A stretch of DNA of 19,096 nucleotides from an uncultured Eubacterium sp. (GTDB lineage: Bacteria > Bacillota > Clostridia > Peptostreptococcales > Anaerovoracaceae). Position 1 is the first letter of the stretch. Each line of letters starts with the position of its first letter. This document shows positions 7,146 through 13,725 of this stretch, piece by piece. The stretch is from NCBI GenBank assembly GCA_947367725.1, contig CANBFZ010000004.1:1-19096 (forward strand). The letters are read 5' to 3'. The notes beneath the pieces are model-generated. The model had not been told where the DNA came from and did not search any database. It saw only the letters and a program-made list of their open reading frames with translations. The position numbers and the translations under genes are program-made.

Positions 7146-7757
7146 CTATCTTTTAAGTTGTACGAAGTCTCCATAACTGCCAGTCAAAATTTGTACCGCC
7201 TCGTCATAAGTGTTCGCACCCATCACGATAAAATTGCCTTTTCCGTTATATGGGTCGCCATAATCCCAAGATACTCTTCCATCATCGTATTTCGTTACAG
7301 ATGGCACTGCAATGCAAATCCTGCGAAGAAAACGTTTCGATAAAACTCTGCCGCCATTATATTCTTTGAAATCCTCTAAAATTTTCTCCATTTCCTTTTC
7401 TGAAAGGTTCTCTCCGCGAAGATCATATGCAAGGTCTGATTCAGCATCTTCAAAATCCACTCCTACCGCAATGGGAAATTTCAATTCTTTCATCTGCGTC
7501 AGTTTTTCATTGGAAATGCGAAAATACCCCTTGTATTCATCATGAGCCAACCAATTCAAATGATAGCTGCCGTCAAGTTCTACAGTTACCTCTTCATAAG
7601 AATCCGGATTTTCCAGCTGTATCAAAACGCCAGAAAGTTCCCGGTGCACCGGATATGGCACATTAAAAATCAAAATTGCCATTATCATTGCAATATATGG
7701 AATCAGGGTTTTCCATCCGGTTCTCATAATCGCCTGTTGTAAAACGCATTTTATCAT
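7146..7757 (-). CDS. Membrane-anchored hypothetical protein
   Basis: I do not recognise this 203-residue protein. It has one hydrophobic segment near the start (about 18-34, TLIPYIAMIMAILIFNV), then a hydrophilic, acidic body that should lie outside the cell. The body contains VTVELDGSYHLNWL, DEYKGYFRIS, a helical Glu/Lys region (about 118-132) and a C-terminal part with DYGDPYNGKGNFIVMG. There are no catalytic motifs I can name. The ATG shares one base with the upstream stop (TAATG), and an AGGAG lies about 12 bases upstream inside that gene. The two are therefore translationally coupled and probably work together. Confidence 0.8.
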   Translation of the reverse strand: MIKCVLQQAIMRTGWKTLIPYIAMIMAILIFNVPYPVHRELSGVLIQLENPDSYEEVTVELDGSYHLNWLAHDEYKGYFRISNEKLTQMKELKFPIAVGVDFEDAESDLAYDLRGENLSEKEMEKILEDFKEYNGGRVLSKRFLRRICIAVPSVTKYDDGRVSWDYGDPYNGKGNFIVMGANTYDEAVQILTGSYGDFVQLKR

Positions 7758-8242
7758 TATATAATCAGCTCCTGTGCGCGAATCTGTTTTGGAAAAATGC
7801 CCAGAATACGATACTCAATTTCCACCCAAACACCTTCTAATTTATCTTCTTTTGTTGTAACAACAATTTGAAAATCTTTATCCCTTAGCCATTTAAACTG
7901 ATCAGACGAAATAAGGTTTTCACCATAGCCCTCTTCAAAATCCGCTTCCCTTATCGAACCGCCTGTCATTTGCAAGTGCTGTCTGTTACCAAAAAAAATT
8001 TTCACTTCACAGGGAATATCCTTCTTCTTTATAAGCGAAACTTTCTCAATCCAAATAGGTGCAATTCCCTCTTTGTGAAAGTAAAGGGTCCCATACAAAA
8101 TTTCACCCTCCTGCAGCTTGTAATCCCGATCAAAGCGTCCATAAAGATTCTCTCCGCCACTTAAATGCGTAGTTGTCACAAGACAAATCAAACAGCTAAC
8201 ACACAAAATCAGTATACTAAGCAGTACAAATTTCTTTTTCAC
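7757..8242 (-). CDS. Membrane-anchored hypothetical protein
   Basis: This 161-residue protein of unknown family starts at GTG (8240-8242) behind GAAGGGAAGGG. It has a short basic head (MKKK), a hydrophobic segment (about 5-23) and then an extracytoplasmic beta-rich domain with ILYGTLYFHKEGIAPIWIE, KIFFGNRQ and the C-terminal VWVEIEYRILGIFPK. Cysteines 14, 17 and 20 lie inside the hydrophobic segment, but none has a convincing lipobox, so I favour an uncleaved anchor. It is coupled to the downstream 7146-7757 gene by TAATG. A decayed copy of its 3' end lies at 7009-7083, so this gene has been duplicated locally. Confidence 0.8.
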   Translation of the reverse strand: MKKKFVLLSILILCVSCLICLVTTTHLSGGENLYGRFDRDYKLQEGEILYGTLYFHKEGIAPIWIEKVSLIKKKDIPCEVKIFFGNRQHLQMTGGSIREADFEEGYGENLISSDQFKWLRDKDFQIVVTTKEDKLEGVWVEIEYRILGIFPKQIRAQELII

Positions 8243-8282
8243 CGTTTCCCTTCCCTTCTTTAGAATTTATTTGAATTAAGCC

Positions 8283-8303
8283 CGCCCAAATAAAAATTGG
8301 GCG
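8283..8303 (-). repeat. Inverted repeat hairpin between two island genes
   Basis: Perfect 7-bp arms CGCCCAA/TTGGGCG close a seven-base A/T loop. There is no T-tract on the minus side, so it is a poor terminator. It may be an mRNA-stabilising or partial attenuating hairpin between the lipoprotein gene (ends 8375) and the 8242 gene. The rest of the 132-base gap shows no clear promoter. Confidence 0.5.
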
Positions 8304-8374
8304 AACTTGATAACATTGTTCTGACATTCGCTGAATAGTTATACGTCAATGATGTTGTAGCGCTTAATGCTGTA

Positions 8375-9106
8375 TTAGTCCGGCATCATCTCTGCTTCAT
8401 TGCTCTCAATCAGCAAATAAATTCCATTTAAATAGGTCGTATCACCCGTATAGGGATATATTCCCGAGACATCCAGCTGTATTTTATCGTTTTTGTATTG
8501 ACCTTCTATTTTACATAGTTTTGGGATAAATGCAGTAGCAGAATACTTGTATTTATCTGTAGAAATCAGTTTTCCTGCGTCATTTTCAAAAGATGGCATG
8601 GCAGCCTCTTCTTTTAGGTTGAACATTTCTTTTATCGCGTTATCAATTTCTTCAATGTTAAAATCTGTATTCTCTTCTTGTGGTTCAATATTTAACACTC
8701 TCTTAAACACAAGACGCTTTCCAACTCCTATTGATGCTGCTTTTTCATAAAGAGCACTTATTCTGCAAAGTCTGTCAGCCGAAAAAACTACAATACCTTC
8801 TTTTACGCTGTATTCCTCTTTGACTTCAGCGGCAAGCCTCATAGATTCCTTTTTCTGAATCATTTCAAGGAATTCCTCTTTCGATAACGCCTTTACCGTA
8901 TCGTTTTCTACTAATACCGCTGCCGTAATATGATATCCTTTATTTTCCACATCAAATATCGGAATTTCTTCTGGTTTGAAATCCCAATACAATTCATGTA
9001 TTGACTCCTTGCCGTTTTCTTCTTTCTCTAGTTTTTGGCTGCAACTAACCATTCCCACCACTAAAATGCAACAAAAAATTAATGTTGTTACTTTTTTCCA
9101 CGTCAT
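8375..9106 (-). CDS. Hypothetical lipoprotein with a YLxGIYxLxESN C-terminal motif
   Basis: The 243-residue protein has a lipoprotein-type signal: basic start, hydrophobic core and MVSC with the lipidated cysteine expected at Cys22, followed by a charged Lys/Glu linker. The body has no motif I recognise. The last 19 residues read YLNGIYLLIESN, five variable residues and PD, and match the end of the secreted protein at 9259-9666 in 11 of 19 positions, both finishing in Pro-Asp-stop. AGGAGG lies 7 bases before the ATG, an excellent site. It should be anchored to the outer face of the membrane. The shared tail suggests a common partner or processing step; the function is unknown. Confidence 0.85.
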   Translation of the reverse strand: MTWKKVTTLIFCCILVVGMVSCSQKLEKEENGKESIHELYWDFKPEEIPIFDVENKGYHITAAVLVENDTVKALSKEEFLEMIQKKESMRLAAEVKEEYSVKEGIVVFSADRLCRISALYEKAASIGVGKRLVFKRVLNIEPQEENTDFNIEEIDNAIKEMFNLKEEAAMPSFENDAGKLISTDKYKYSATAFIPKLCKIEGQYKNDKIQLDVSGIYPYTGDTTYLNGIYLLIESNEAEMMPD

Positions 9107-9216
9107 ATATGCACCTCCTCATATAATCAAGTATTTTTTGTTGAAAATACGGACTTTTTAGTCCTATATATCTCAGTGAATAAGGTGATGTTATGAGAAC
9201 TCCTTTTTGCAACTAT

Positions 9217-9240
9217 AGAGGGGAAATTTCTCACCCCTCT
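9217..9240 (-). repeat. Inverted repeat hairpin between the secreted-protein and lipoprotein genes
   Basis: Arms AGAGGGG/CCCCTCT (7 bp) enclose a ten-base loop 18 bases after the stop of the 9259-9666 gene. No T-tract follows on either strand. It could be a weak terminator that lowers expression of the downstream lipoprotein, or a 3'-end stabiliser. The remainder of this 152-base gap holds only a short GGACT/AGTCC hairpin (9151-9164). Confidence 0.5.
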
Positions 9241-9258
9241 AAATACATTAATTTGAAA

Positions 9259-9666
9259 TTAATCTGGAAAAGCTCCAGTGGAATTAGATTCCTTTAGTGC
9301 ATAAATGCCATCCAAATATCCTGCAGACACATATGGATATTTCCACATCTCATTGCTGCCCGATGTCGCAAGAGGTACGATAGATGGCGTCACTGCCGCA
9401 GATTCACTCTGGTCCTTCAGCTCTACAACCAATTTACAATCATCCCCCAGGTCATATTCTCTGACTGCATACAAGCTGCCATCTTTCATCGGGCACATGG
9501 CGATCTCTGCTGCTTCATCGTTAAGCACATCCGCTGCTTGTTCCAGTTTCTCCGCCATAAACTCGTCTTTGCTGTCATTAGGGGCAGTCGATGCAAAGGC
9601 GGGTGCTATCGCAGTAGATATAACTAACGCGAATCCTAAAACTATGCAGAATAATTTTCTTGTCAT
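9259..9666 (-). CDS. Small secreted hypothetical protein with a YLxGIYxLxESN C-terminal motif
   Basis: The 135-residue protein has a classical signal peptide (MTRKLFCIVLGFALV...APAFA) with a likely cut after Ala25, giving an acidic mature protein of about 110 residues. Residues 30-55 look helical (EFMAEKLEQAADVLNDEAAE); the rest is probably beta-type. Cys58 and Cys77 could form a disulfide outside the cell. The end, YLDGIYALKESN, five variable residues and PD-stop, repeats the end of the lipoprotein encoded just downstream. The ribosome binding site (AAAGG) is weak. A good promoter preceded by 20-bp-spaced direct repeats lies upstream. It is therefore the best candidate for direct control by the neighbouring LytTR regulator. 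No known family recognised. Confidence 0.8.
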   Translation of the reverse strand: MTRKLFCIVLGFALVISTAIAPAFASTAPNDSKDEFMAEKLEQAADVLNDEAAEIAMCPMKDGSLYAVREYDLGDDCKLVVELKDQSESAAVTPSIVPLATSGSNEMWKYPYVSAGYLDGIYALKESNSTGAFPD

Positions 9667-9718
9667 CTTTTTACCTTTCTTTCATTCTTATTCTTTCTTC
9701 TGTGCTTTTTATAGTTTA

Positions 9719-9747
9719 AGTATATATTTCAGCCAACAGGATTGCAA
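9719..9747 (-). promoter_or_regulatory. Promoter of the secreted-protein gene
   Basis: The minus strand reads TTGCAA, 17 bp, TATACT. The -35 is imperfect (4/6) and the -10 is good (5/6), a form typical of activator-dependent promoters. It lies directly downstream of the direct repeats at 9755-9793. Confidence 0.7.
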
Positions 9748-9754
9748 GAACTTT

Positions 9755-9793
9755 CGGAAAAGTGGGCATTTTTTCAGAAAGCCGGTCATTTTT
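9755..9793 (-). promoter_or_regulatory. 20-bp-spaced direct repeats, candidate LytTR operator
   Basis: Two copies of a 19-base element (9755-9773 and 9775-9793; plus-strand pattern CnGAAAnnnGGnCATTTTT) match at 14 positions and start exactly 20 bp apart. The nearer copy ends 8 bp from the -35 box. Two helical turns between direct repeats just upstream of -35 is the usual arrangement for AgrA/ComE-like LytTR activators. Such a regulator is encoded next door (11180-11875). The exact target sequence of this regulator is unknown. Confidence 0.6.
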
Positions 9794-9806
9794 ACCATAT
9801 ATTCCC

Positions 9807-9845
9807 AAAAACAAAAAGACAATCAGGCATATTTACCTGATTGTC
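9807..9845 (-). terminator. Intrinsic terminator of the two-component operon
   Basis: A perfect 10-bp stem GACAATCAGG/CCTGATTGTC with an eight-base loop runs into TTTTTGTTTTT on the minus strand. It lies 9 bases past the histidine kinase stop and separates the operon from the promoter of the secreted-protein gene. Confidence 0.92.
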
Positions 9846-9854
9846 GGTCTCTTT

Positions 9855-11162
9855 TCATTCCGCTTTGCTTTGTCCCCGCAGAAGGATATTTGTAGTCACA
9901 TATCCCTCTTCTTCCAAAATCCACTCTACCATTCCACCATTTTTTTGCGCGGCAGCTGTCATATTTCTCGTACCAATTCCATGATTCTTTTTATCATGCT
10001 TTGTCGTTGCAAGTCCGTCTCCCCACCGCTGCGGTTTGTGCAAAGTACTGTTGCGAATAGAAATTGTAACAAAGTTTTCTCTATTCCCAACCTTTACAGA
10101 AACTTCTCCTTCCTCCTCGCAAAGGTTTGCTGCTTCAAAAGCGTTCTGCAATCCGTTGGTAAGAATGACGCATAAATCTACCTCAGAAATATGCAGATTC
10201 TTCGGGAACTTTCCCTCCACGCGCATTGTCATCTGCTGCTTTCTGCAAGCGTCCCCATACCTGTTCAGAATTGCGTCGGCAACCAAATGACTCGTTAAAA
10301 ATACAGATTCATACTTTATGTTCTCGCCAGCAATCTGATTCAGATAGCCCCGAATACGCTCCATATCTGTTCCTTCTGCAATTTCCTGCAAGGCTCGAAT
10401 ATGCTTGCGATAATCATGTCTGAACTTTCGCAGTTCCTCATCCATCAAGCCCTGTCTGCTGTACTGCTCCGTCTGCTCCGCAAGACACTTTTGATTCAGC
10501 AAAAGCAGGCGTTTCACCTCTCTGCGCTGCGACTGCATGCAGCAGGTAAGAATAAAAATGAAAAGGATCAAAACCCCTAAAAACCCATCTCTGATTGCAT
10601 TTTTTCCCTGTATCAATTCTCCCAAATTCCCCATACTGTTATCCCCAAATGACCACCCAGTATGATTTATTCCCCAAATACAAACTAAAAAAGGAACGAA
10701 CATCCACACATTCAGAAGTTCTACATGTAAAAAAATTCCTTCTCTTTTTTTTCCCAAAATCAAACGCAGCACACCGAGCACCGCCAGGCACTCCAGCGCC
10801 CCTAAATAGTAACAAATTGGAAGTTCAACCCTGATGACGTCACCCTTGACTGCCACAATCCAGCAGCCCATATTAAACGTATACAGATTCCAAATCATCT
10901 GCATCATACAGATTCCCGCCGCCAGATTGATTTCCCATCTTCCTTTAAAGAAAAACGGCATTGCCGCAGCCGGAAACAGGATACTGCGCCAAATCAAATA
11001 GGTATAGTCCTCCGGCAAGATAAAAAGCATGGCACAGCGAACAATCAAAATCATCGCTCCAATCACAAGGGGCAAAGTCTTTTCCCGAAACGCATAGCCG
11101 AGAACGCCTTTCAATAAGAGCAGCAAAACCAATATTTCCAATAGCTGTGCCAACGGTGTCAT
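9855..11162 (-). CDS. AgrC-like sensor histidine kinase (GHKL ATPase domain)
   Basis: The 435-residue kinase has a membrane part of about six hydrophobic segments between residues 1 and 208. A linker follows with the phospho-acceptor region FRHDYRKHI (His249), then a GHKL ATPase domain with the N box TNGLQNAFEA (335-344) and G box GIGTRN (395-400). This is the HPK10/AgrC type, whose members usually sense extracellular peptides through the membrane part and pass phosphate to a LytTR regulator. GGAGG lies about 7 bases upstream of the ATG. It follows the response regulator by 17 bp in the same operon and ends in a strong terminator. No agrB or agrD lies next to it, so its signal is not evident from the neighbourhood. 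Confidence 0.9.
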   Translation of the reverse strand: MTPLAQLLEILVLLLLLKGVLGYAFREKTLPLVIGAMILIVRCAMLFILPEDYTYLIWRSILFPAAAMPFFFKGRWEINLAAGICMMQMIWNLYTFNMGCWIVAVKGDVIRVELPICYYLGALECLAVLGVLRLILGKKREGIFLHVELLNVWMFVPFLVCIWGINHTGWSFGDNSMGNLGELIQGKNAIRDGFLGVLILFIFILTCCMQSQRREVKRLLLLNQKCLAEQTEQYSRQGLMDEELRKFRHDYRKHIRALQEIAEGTDMERIRGYLNQIAGENIKYESVFLTSHLVADAILNRYGDACRKQQMTMRVEGKFPKNLHISEVDLCVILTNGLQNAFEAANLCEEEGEVSVKVGNRENFVTISIRNSTLHKPQRWGDGLATTKHDKKNHGIGTRNMTAAAQKNGGMVEWILEEEGYVTTNILLRGQSKAE

Positions 11163-11179
11163 GTTCGTTCCTCCAATTT

Positions 11180-11875
11180 TTATGCAAATTTAGAAAACCG
11201 CAGATTATATTGACGCAATTTCTCAAAGCATCCCTTTTTTCGACGTCTGCTAACGGTCAGCTTTTGCCCGCCGCGCAGCACCACAACATGATCATATGCA
11301 TCCACAATATGCTTGCAATTCACCAGGTGAGACGCATCTACCCGAACAAAATATAAGTCTTCCAGTTCTTTTTCCCAAGTTACTAAGCTTTTAGCGGATA
11401 ACAATGTTTCTTCACCACTTACAAGCAGGGCTTTGGTATAGCGCTGTGCAGTAAAGAACATGATAATCTTCTCACTGCTTTTGTACACTGTAGGAGAAAG
11501 CTCCAGCATTCTACCAGCCAAAAGAAGCCGTACCGCCAAATCCATCTTCAATGCAAAGCTTTCCCATACCAGCGGCTTTGCTAAAAATCCGATCACATTG
11601 GGACCAAAAGCCTCCGGCATGTTCTCCTGATAGCTTGTAGCGAAAATAATCAATGGTCTCTCTCGTCCCATCAACTGATCTTTTACAACAGTGCCCTTCT
11701 TCTTCGGCATCTCTATATCTAAAATTAAAAGATCATATTCGTGATCAATCGGATGTTCCGGATCCTGCGTACATATAATCTCCGCCTGCATATTTCTCTC
11801 CGCAAAATATGTTTCACAGGCTGATTTTAATACTTCAAGTTCCTCTATCAAATCATCGCAAATACATACCTTCAT
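11180..11875 (-). CDS. LytTR-type response regulator (AgrA-like)
   Basis: The 231-residue regulator has an N-terminal receiver domain with the acidic pair Asp7-Asp8, phospho-acceptor Asp53 in ILDIEMP, Thr80/Ser81 and Lys100 in LAKP. A LytTR DNA-binding domain follows from about 135, with YFVRVDASHLVNCKHI and VVVLRGGQKLTVSRRRKK. It should be phosphorylated by the kinase encoded 17 bp downstream and bind paired direct repeats about two helical turns apart; such a pair lies at 9755-9793. AAGGGA lies about 7 bases before the ATG. As first gene of the operon it has a promoter at 11910-11938 overlapping an inverted repeat. Confidence 0.92.
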   Translation of the reverse strand: MKVCICDDLIEELEVLKSACETYFAERNMQAEIICTQDPEHPIDHEYDLLILDIEMPKKKGTVVKDQLMGRERPLIIFATSYQENMPEAFGPNVIGFLAKPLVWESFALKMDLAVRLLLAGRMLELSPTVYKSSEKIIMFFTAQRYTKALLVSGEETLLSAKSLVTWEKELEDLYFVRVDASHLVNCKHIVDAYDHVVVLRGGQKLTVSRRRKKGCFEKLRQYNLRFSKFA

Positions 11876-11893
11876 TGTAATTTCCCTTCAGTA

Positions 11894-11921
11894 CTATGAT
11901 TTATAATAAATTATATCATAG
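11894..11921. repeat. Inverted repeat over the two-component operon promoter
   Basis: Arms CTATGAT and ATCATAG (7 bp, perfect) flank 14 A/T-only bases and cover the -10 box of the response regulator promoter. It could be a repressor site, or a hairpin at the 5' end of the message. Confidence 0.4.
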
Positions 11922-11938
11922 AAATCTGTATGTGAATA
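11910..11938 (-). promoter_or_regulatory. Promoter of the two-component operon
   Basis: The minus strand has an extended -10, TGATATAAT (TATAAT perfect), with a poor -35 (TATTCA) at 17 bp. It gives a leader of about 28 bases before the response regulator. Confidence 0.65.
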
Positions 11939-12063
11939 GGTTGATTTACCCGTGTGTTGCATCAAACGTATGAAAGGAAATATAGATAGATTTTATTTTA
12001 CTCATAAATTTGAAAACACATAAATTCTATAGAAATCCCCGTCATTTTATACATGGAGATCTC

Positions 12064-12145
12064 ATGATACAAATACTAAATGAAGCCTTAAATTTAATCT
12101 TGTGCGCAGCCGAATTCGTTCCATTTATGGTAAAATTTGTATCAT
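12064..12145. repeat. 11-bp inverted repeat with 60 bp between arms
   Basis: ATGATACAAAT at 12064-12074 and its exact reverse complement at 12135-12145. The left arm contains the start codon of the possible small gene described next, so in a plus-strand transcript the arms could pair and hide that start. They could equally be two sites of one DNA-binding protein. Confidence 0.45.
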
Positions 12146-12189
12146 ACCGCATAAAAATGTGTAAATTTCCCATTAATAGGTCAAATTGA
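12064..12189 (+). CDS. Possible small peptide gene (41 codons)
   Basis: An ATG with GGAG five bases upstream opens 41 codons on the plus strand. The peptide starts MIQILNEALNLILCAAEFV and is followed by a basic, hydrophobic half ending in FPINRSN; it has two cysteines (14 and 33). A stem with six T residues begins inside the last codons, as expected for a short transcript with its own terminator. I see no strong promoter. The amphipathic N-terminus loosely recalls peptide pheromone precursors, and the neighbouring kinase is of a peptide-sensing type, but there is no AgrB-like processing enzyme here and the resemblance is weak. It could be a chance frame or a small RNA region. Confidence 0.35.
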   Translation: MIQILNEALNLILCAAEFVPFMVKFVSYRIKMCKFPINRSN

Positions 12190-12199
12190 CCTATTTTTT
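12175..12199 (+). terminator. Palindrome followed by T6: terminator or operator
   Basis: AATAGGTCA and TGACCTATT are perfect 9-bp arms around three bases, followed by a run of T on the plus strand. As RNA it is a compact intrinsic terminator for anything transcribed from about 12000-12170. As DNA it is a 21-bp palindrome lying about 50-70 bp before the XRE start, where a self-acting repressor could bind. The sequence alone does not decide. Confidence 0.55.
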
Positions 12200-12242
12200 G
12201 TAGGGGAATTTGCCATAATAGAGTTGGAAGGAGGTTTACGCC

Positions 12243-12479
12243 ATGAGTCGCCTGAGAGAATTGAGAGAAAAGAAGCATTTGACACAATTGAACGTACAGA
12301 TGAGAACCGGCATTGATCAATCCAATTATTCAAAGATGGAGCATGGAAAACGTATGCCGACTTCAGATCAGGCAGAGTTGCTGGCAGAACTATTCGAGAC
12401 CAGCGTTGACTATATCTTAGGTTTCACTGACGATCCCACCCCTTATCCAAAATCAAAAGCGAAGCAGAAACGCATTTGA
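12243..12479 (+). CDS. XRE-family helix-turn-helix regulator
   Basis: The 78-residue protein is little more than a Cro/CI-type HTH: LRELREKKHLTQLNVQ, then the recognition helix region GIDQSNYSKMEHGKRMPT, then LAELFETSVDYILGFTD, and a basic tail. These are typical positions for the XRE fold (about 4-60). It probably acts as a dimeric repressor; no ligand or protease domain is present. GGAAGGAGG lies 8 bases before the ATG, with a CATAAT -10-like box upstream but no clear -35. It is the only confidently called plus-strand gene, divergent from the two-component operon and convergent with the amidohydrolase gene. Its target may be the palindrome at 12175-12195. Confidence 0.9.
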   Translation: MSRLRELREKKHLTQLNVQMRTGIDQSNYSKMEHGKRMPTSDQAELLAELFETSVDYILGFTDDPTPYPKSKAKQKRI

Positions 12480-12512
12480 TCCGCAGATACTGTATTGTCA
12501 TCAAAGACAGAA

Positions 12513-12557
12513 AGCATGCCTGCGCCGAAATCCTCCGGCACTGACATGCTCTTTTTT
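12513..12557 (+). terminator. Terminator shared by convergent genes
   Basis: The stem AGCATG/CATGCT with an inner GCCG/CGGC helix and mismatches between them is followed by TCTTTTTT on the plus strand, closing the XRE gene. On the minus strand the same stem is followed by TTTCTGTCTTT, so it may also stop the opp-amidohydrolase transcript. Confidence 0.75.
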
Positions 12558-12573
12558 CACACTTTATCTACCG

Positions 12574-13722
12574 TTATGCCCGGTACTTCTCTTTTGCCCG
12601 AACATACACCCGCTTTGGTTTTGCTTGTAAATCAAGCGGATGCTGATCCCAGATTACAAGATCTGCATCCAGTCCTGGCGCAAGCCGACCTTTTCGGTCA
12701 GAAATCCCCAGAATATCTGCTGGATTACAAGTGATACAGCGAAGGGCATCCGCTTCGGAAAGTCCATTTCGCATATACATCGCAGCAAGCCAATTCAAAG
12801 ACTCCTGCGGAATCACATTGTGATCCGTGGTCACAGCCACCTTTACCCCAGCATTTACCAAAACTGCCACCGTATCAAAGGACTTATTTTTCAGCTCGTA
12901 CTTAGATTTGGAGCCAAAGGTCGGTCCCACAATGGCAGGAAATCCCGATTTTGCAACGTGCTCCGCAATCAGATGTCCGTCTGTACAGTGATCCAGCGTC
13001 GCCCGGACGCCAAACTCTTTGCAGATTCTAATGACCGTACAAATATCATCAGAGCGGTGACAGTGGGCTTTGATTGGAATCTCTCCGTCGATGACCCGCA
13101 CCATGGCTTCCATGCCCAGATCCACCTTAAAGTGTTCTTCCTTTTTCAGCGCTTCTGCCTTTTCCGCCTTGTAGTCAATGGCATCCTGCAGGCATTCCCG
13201 CAGCATAAATGCAACGGAAGCTCTGGTGTTAGGCTGTTTTCCCCTACGCCCAAAATCTCTCGGATTTTCACCAAAGGCGCACTTCATGCCGGCATCTGCC
13301 ACAAGTACCATCTCGTCTGCGATCAGCGATCCATTGTTTTCAACAATCACTGCAGTACCTGCTACAACACCGCCGCTGCCAAAGCCGGTACACATAGTCG
13401 TTACCCCGCCGGTTAAAGCTTCGGCAAATGCCACATCTCCCGGATATAGCGCATCAATTGATCGCATTTCCGGCGTCACCGGCTCATTTTCACAAATATC
13501 ATCGCCTTCCCACTGAATGCCCTCTTCGTACATTCCGATATGAGAGTGGGCTTCGATGAGTCCCGGTGTTACAAAACAGCCAGCGGCGTCAATGATTTCT
13601 TCATCGGCACCGCCTTTTAGATTTACACCGATTTCAGCGATTTTCTCACCGGTGACTCGGATATCCAGCTGCTCAAAAATGCCCGGTTCATCTAAAAACA
13701 ATTTCGCATTTTTAATGATCAT
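12574..13722 (-). CDS. Metal-dependent amidohydrolase (imidazolonepropionase-like)
   Basis: The 382-residue TIM-barrel hydrolase has the metal ligands of the superfamily: HSH (59-61) after VTPGLIEA, KAHCH (218-222), His245 and His250 in LDHCTDGH, and Asp300 in TTDHN. The C-terminal GRLAPGLDADLVIWD is the usual composite beta-sandwich return. Related enzymes hydrolyse cyclic amides or peptide-type bonds such as Xaa-Pro or N-acyl groups; the substrate cannot be read from the sequence. It starts 3 bp after the oppF stop, with GGGGA upstream of the ATG, so it is the last gene of the peptide import operon. It probably processes an imported compound in the cytoplasm. Confidence 0.88.
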   Translation of the reverse strand: MIIKNAKLFLDEPGIFEQLDIRVTGEKIAEIGVNLKGGADEEIIDAAGCFVTPGLIEAHSHIGMYEEGIQWEGDDICENEPVTPEMRSIDALYPGDVAFAEALTGGVTTMCTGFGSGGVVAGTAVIVENNGSLIADEMVLVADAGMKCAFGENPRDFGRRGKQPNTRASVAFMLRECLQDAIDYKAEKAEALKKEEHFKVDLGMEAMVRVIDGEIPIKAHCHRSDDICTVIRICKEFGVRATLDHCTDGHLIAEHVAKSGFPAIVGPTFGSKSKYELKNKSFDTVAVLVNAGVKVAVTTDHNVIPQESLNWLAAMYMRNGLSEADALRCITCNPADILGISDRKGRLAPGLDADLVIWDQHPLDLQAKPKRVYVRAKEKYRA

Positions 13723-13725
13723 CGT

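Noticed and set aside
8260..8379. 40-codon shifted frame after the lipoprotein stop, reading like an S/T/N-rich secreted tail, suggesting a frameshift at the lipoprotein end
   Set aside because: The lipoprotein and the secreted paralogue both end in Pro-Asp-stop, so the annotated end looks native. An open frame of this length is expected by chance and has no start of its own.
12042..12320. Minus-strand 92-codon frame spanning the XRE start
   Set aside because: It overlaps the XRE HTH region antisense, has no ribosome binding site and no family resemblance.
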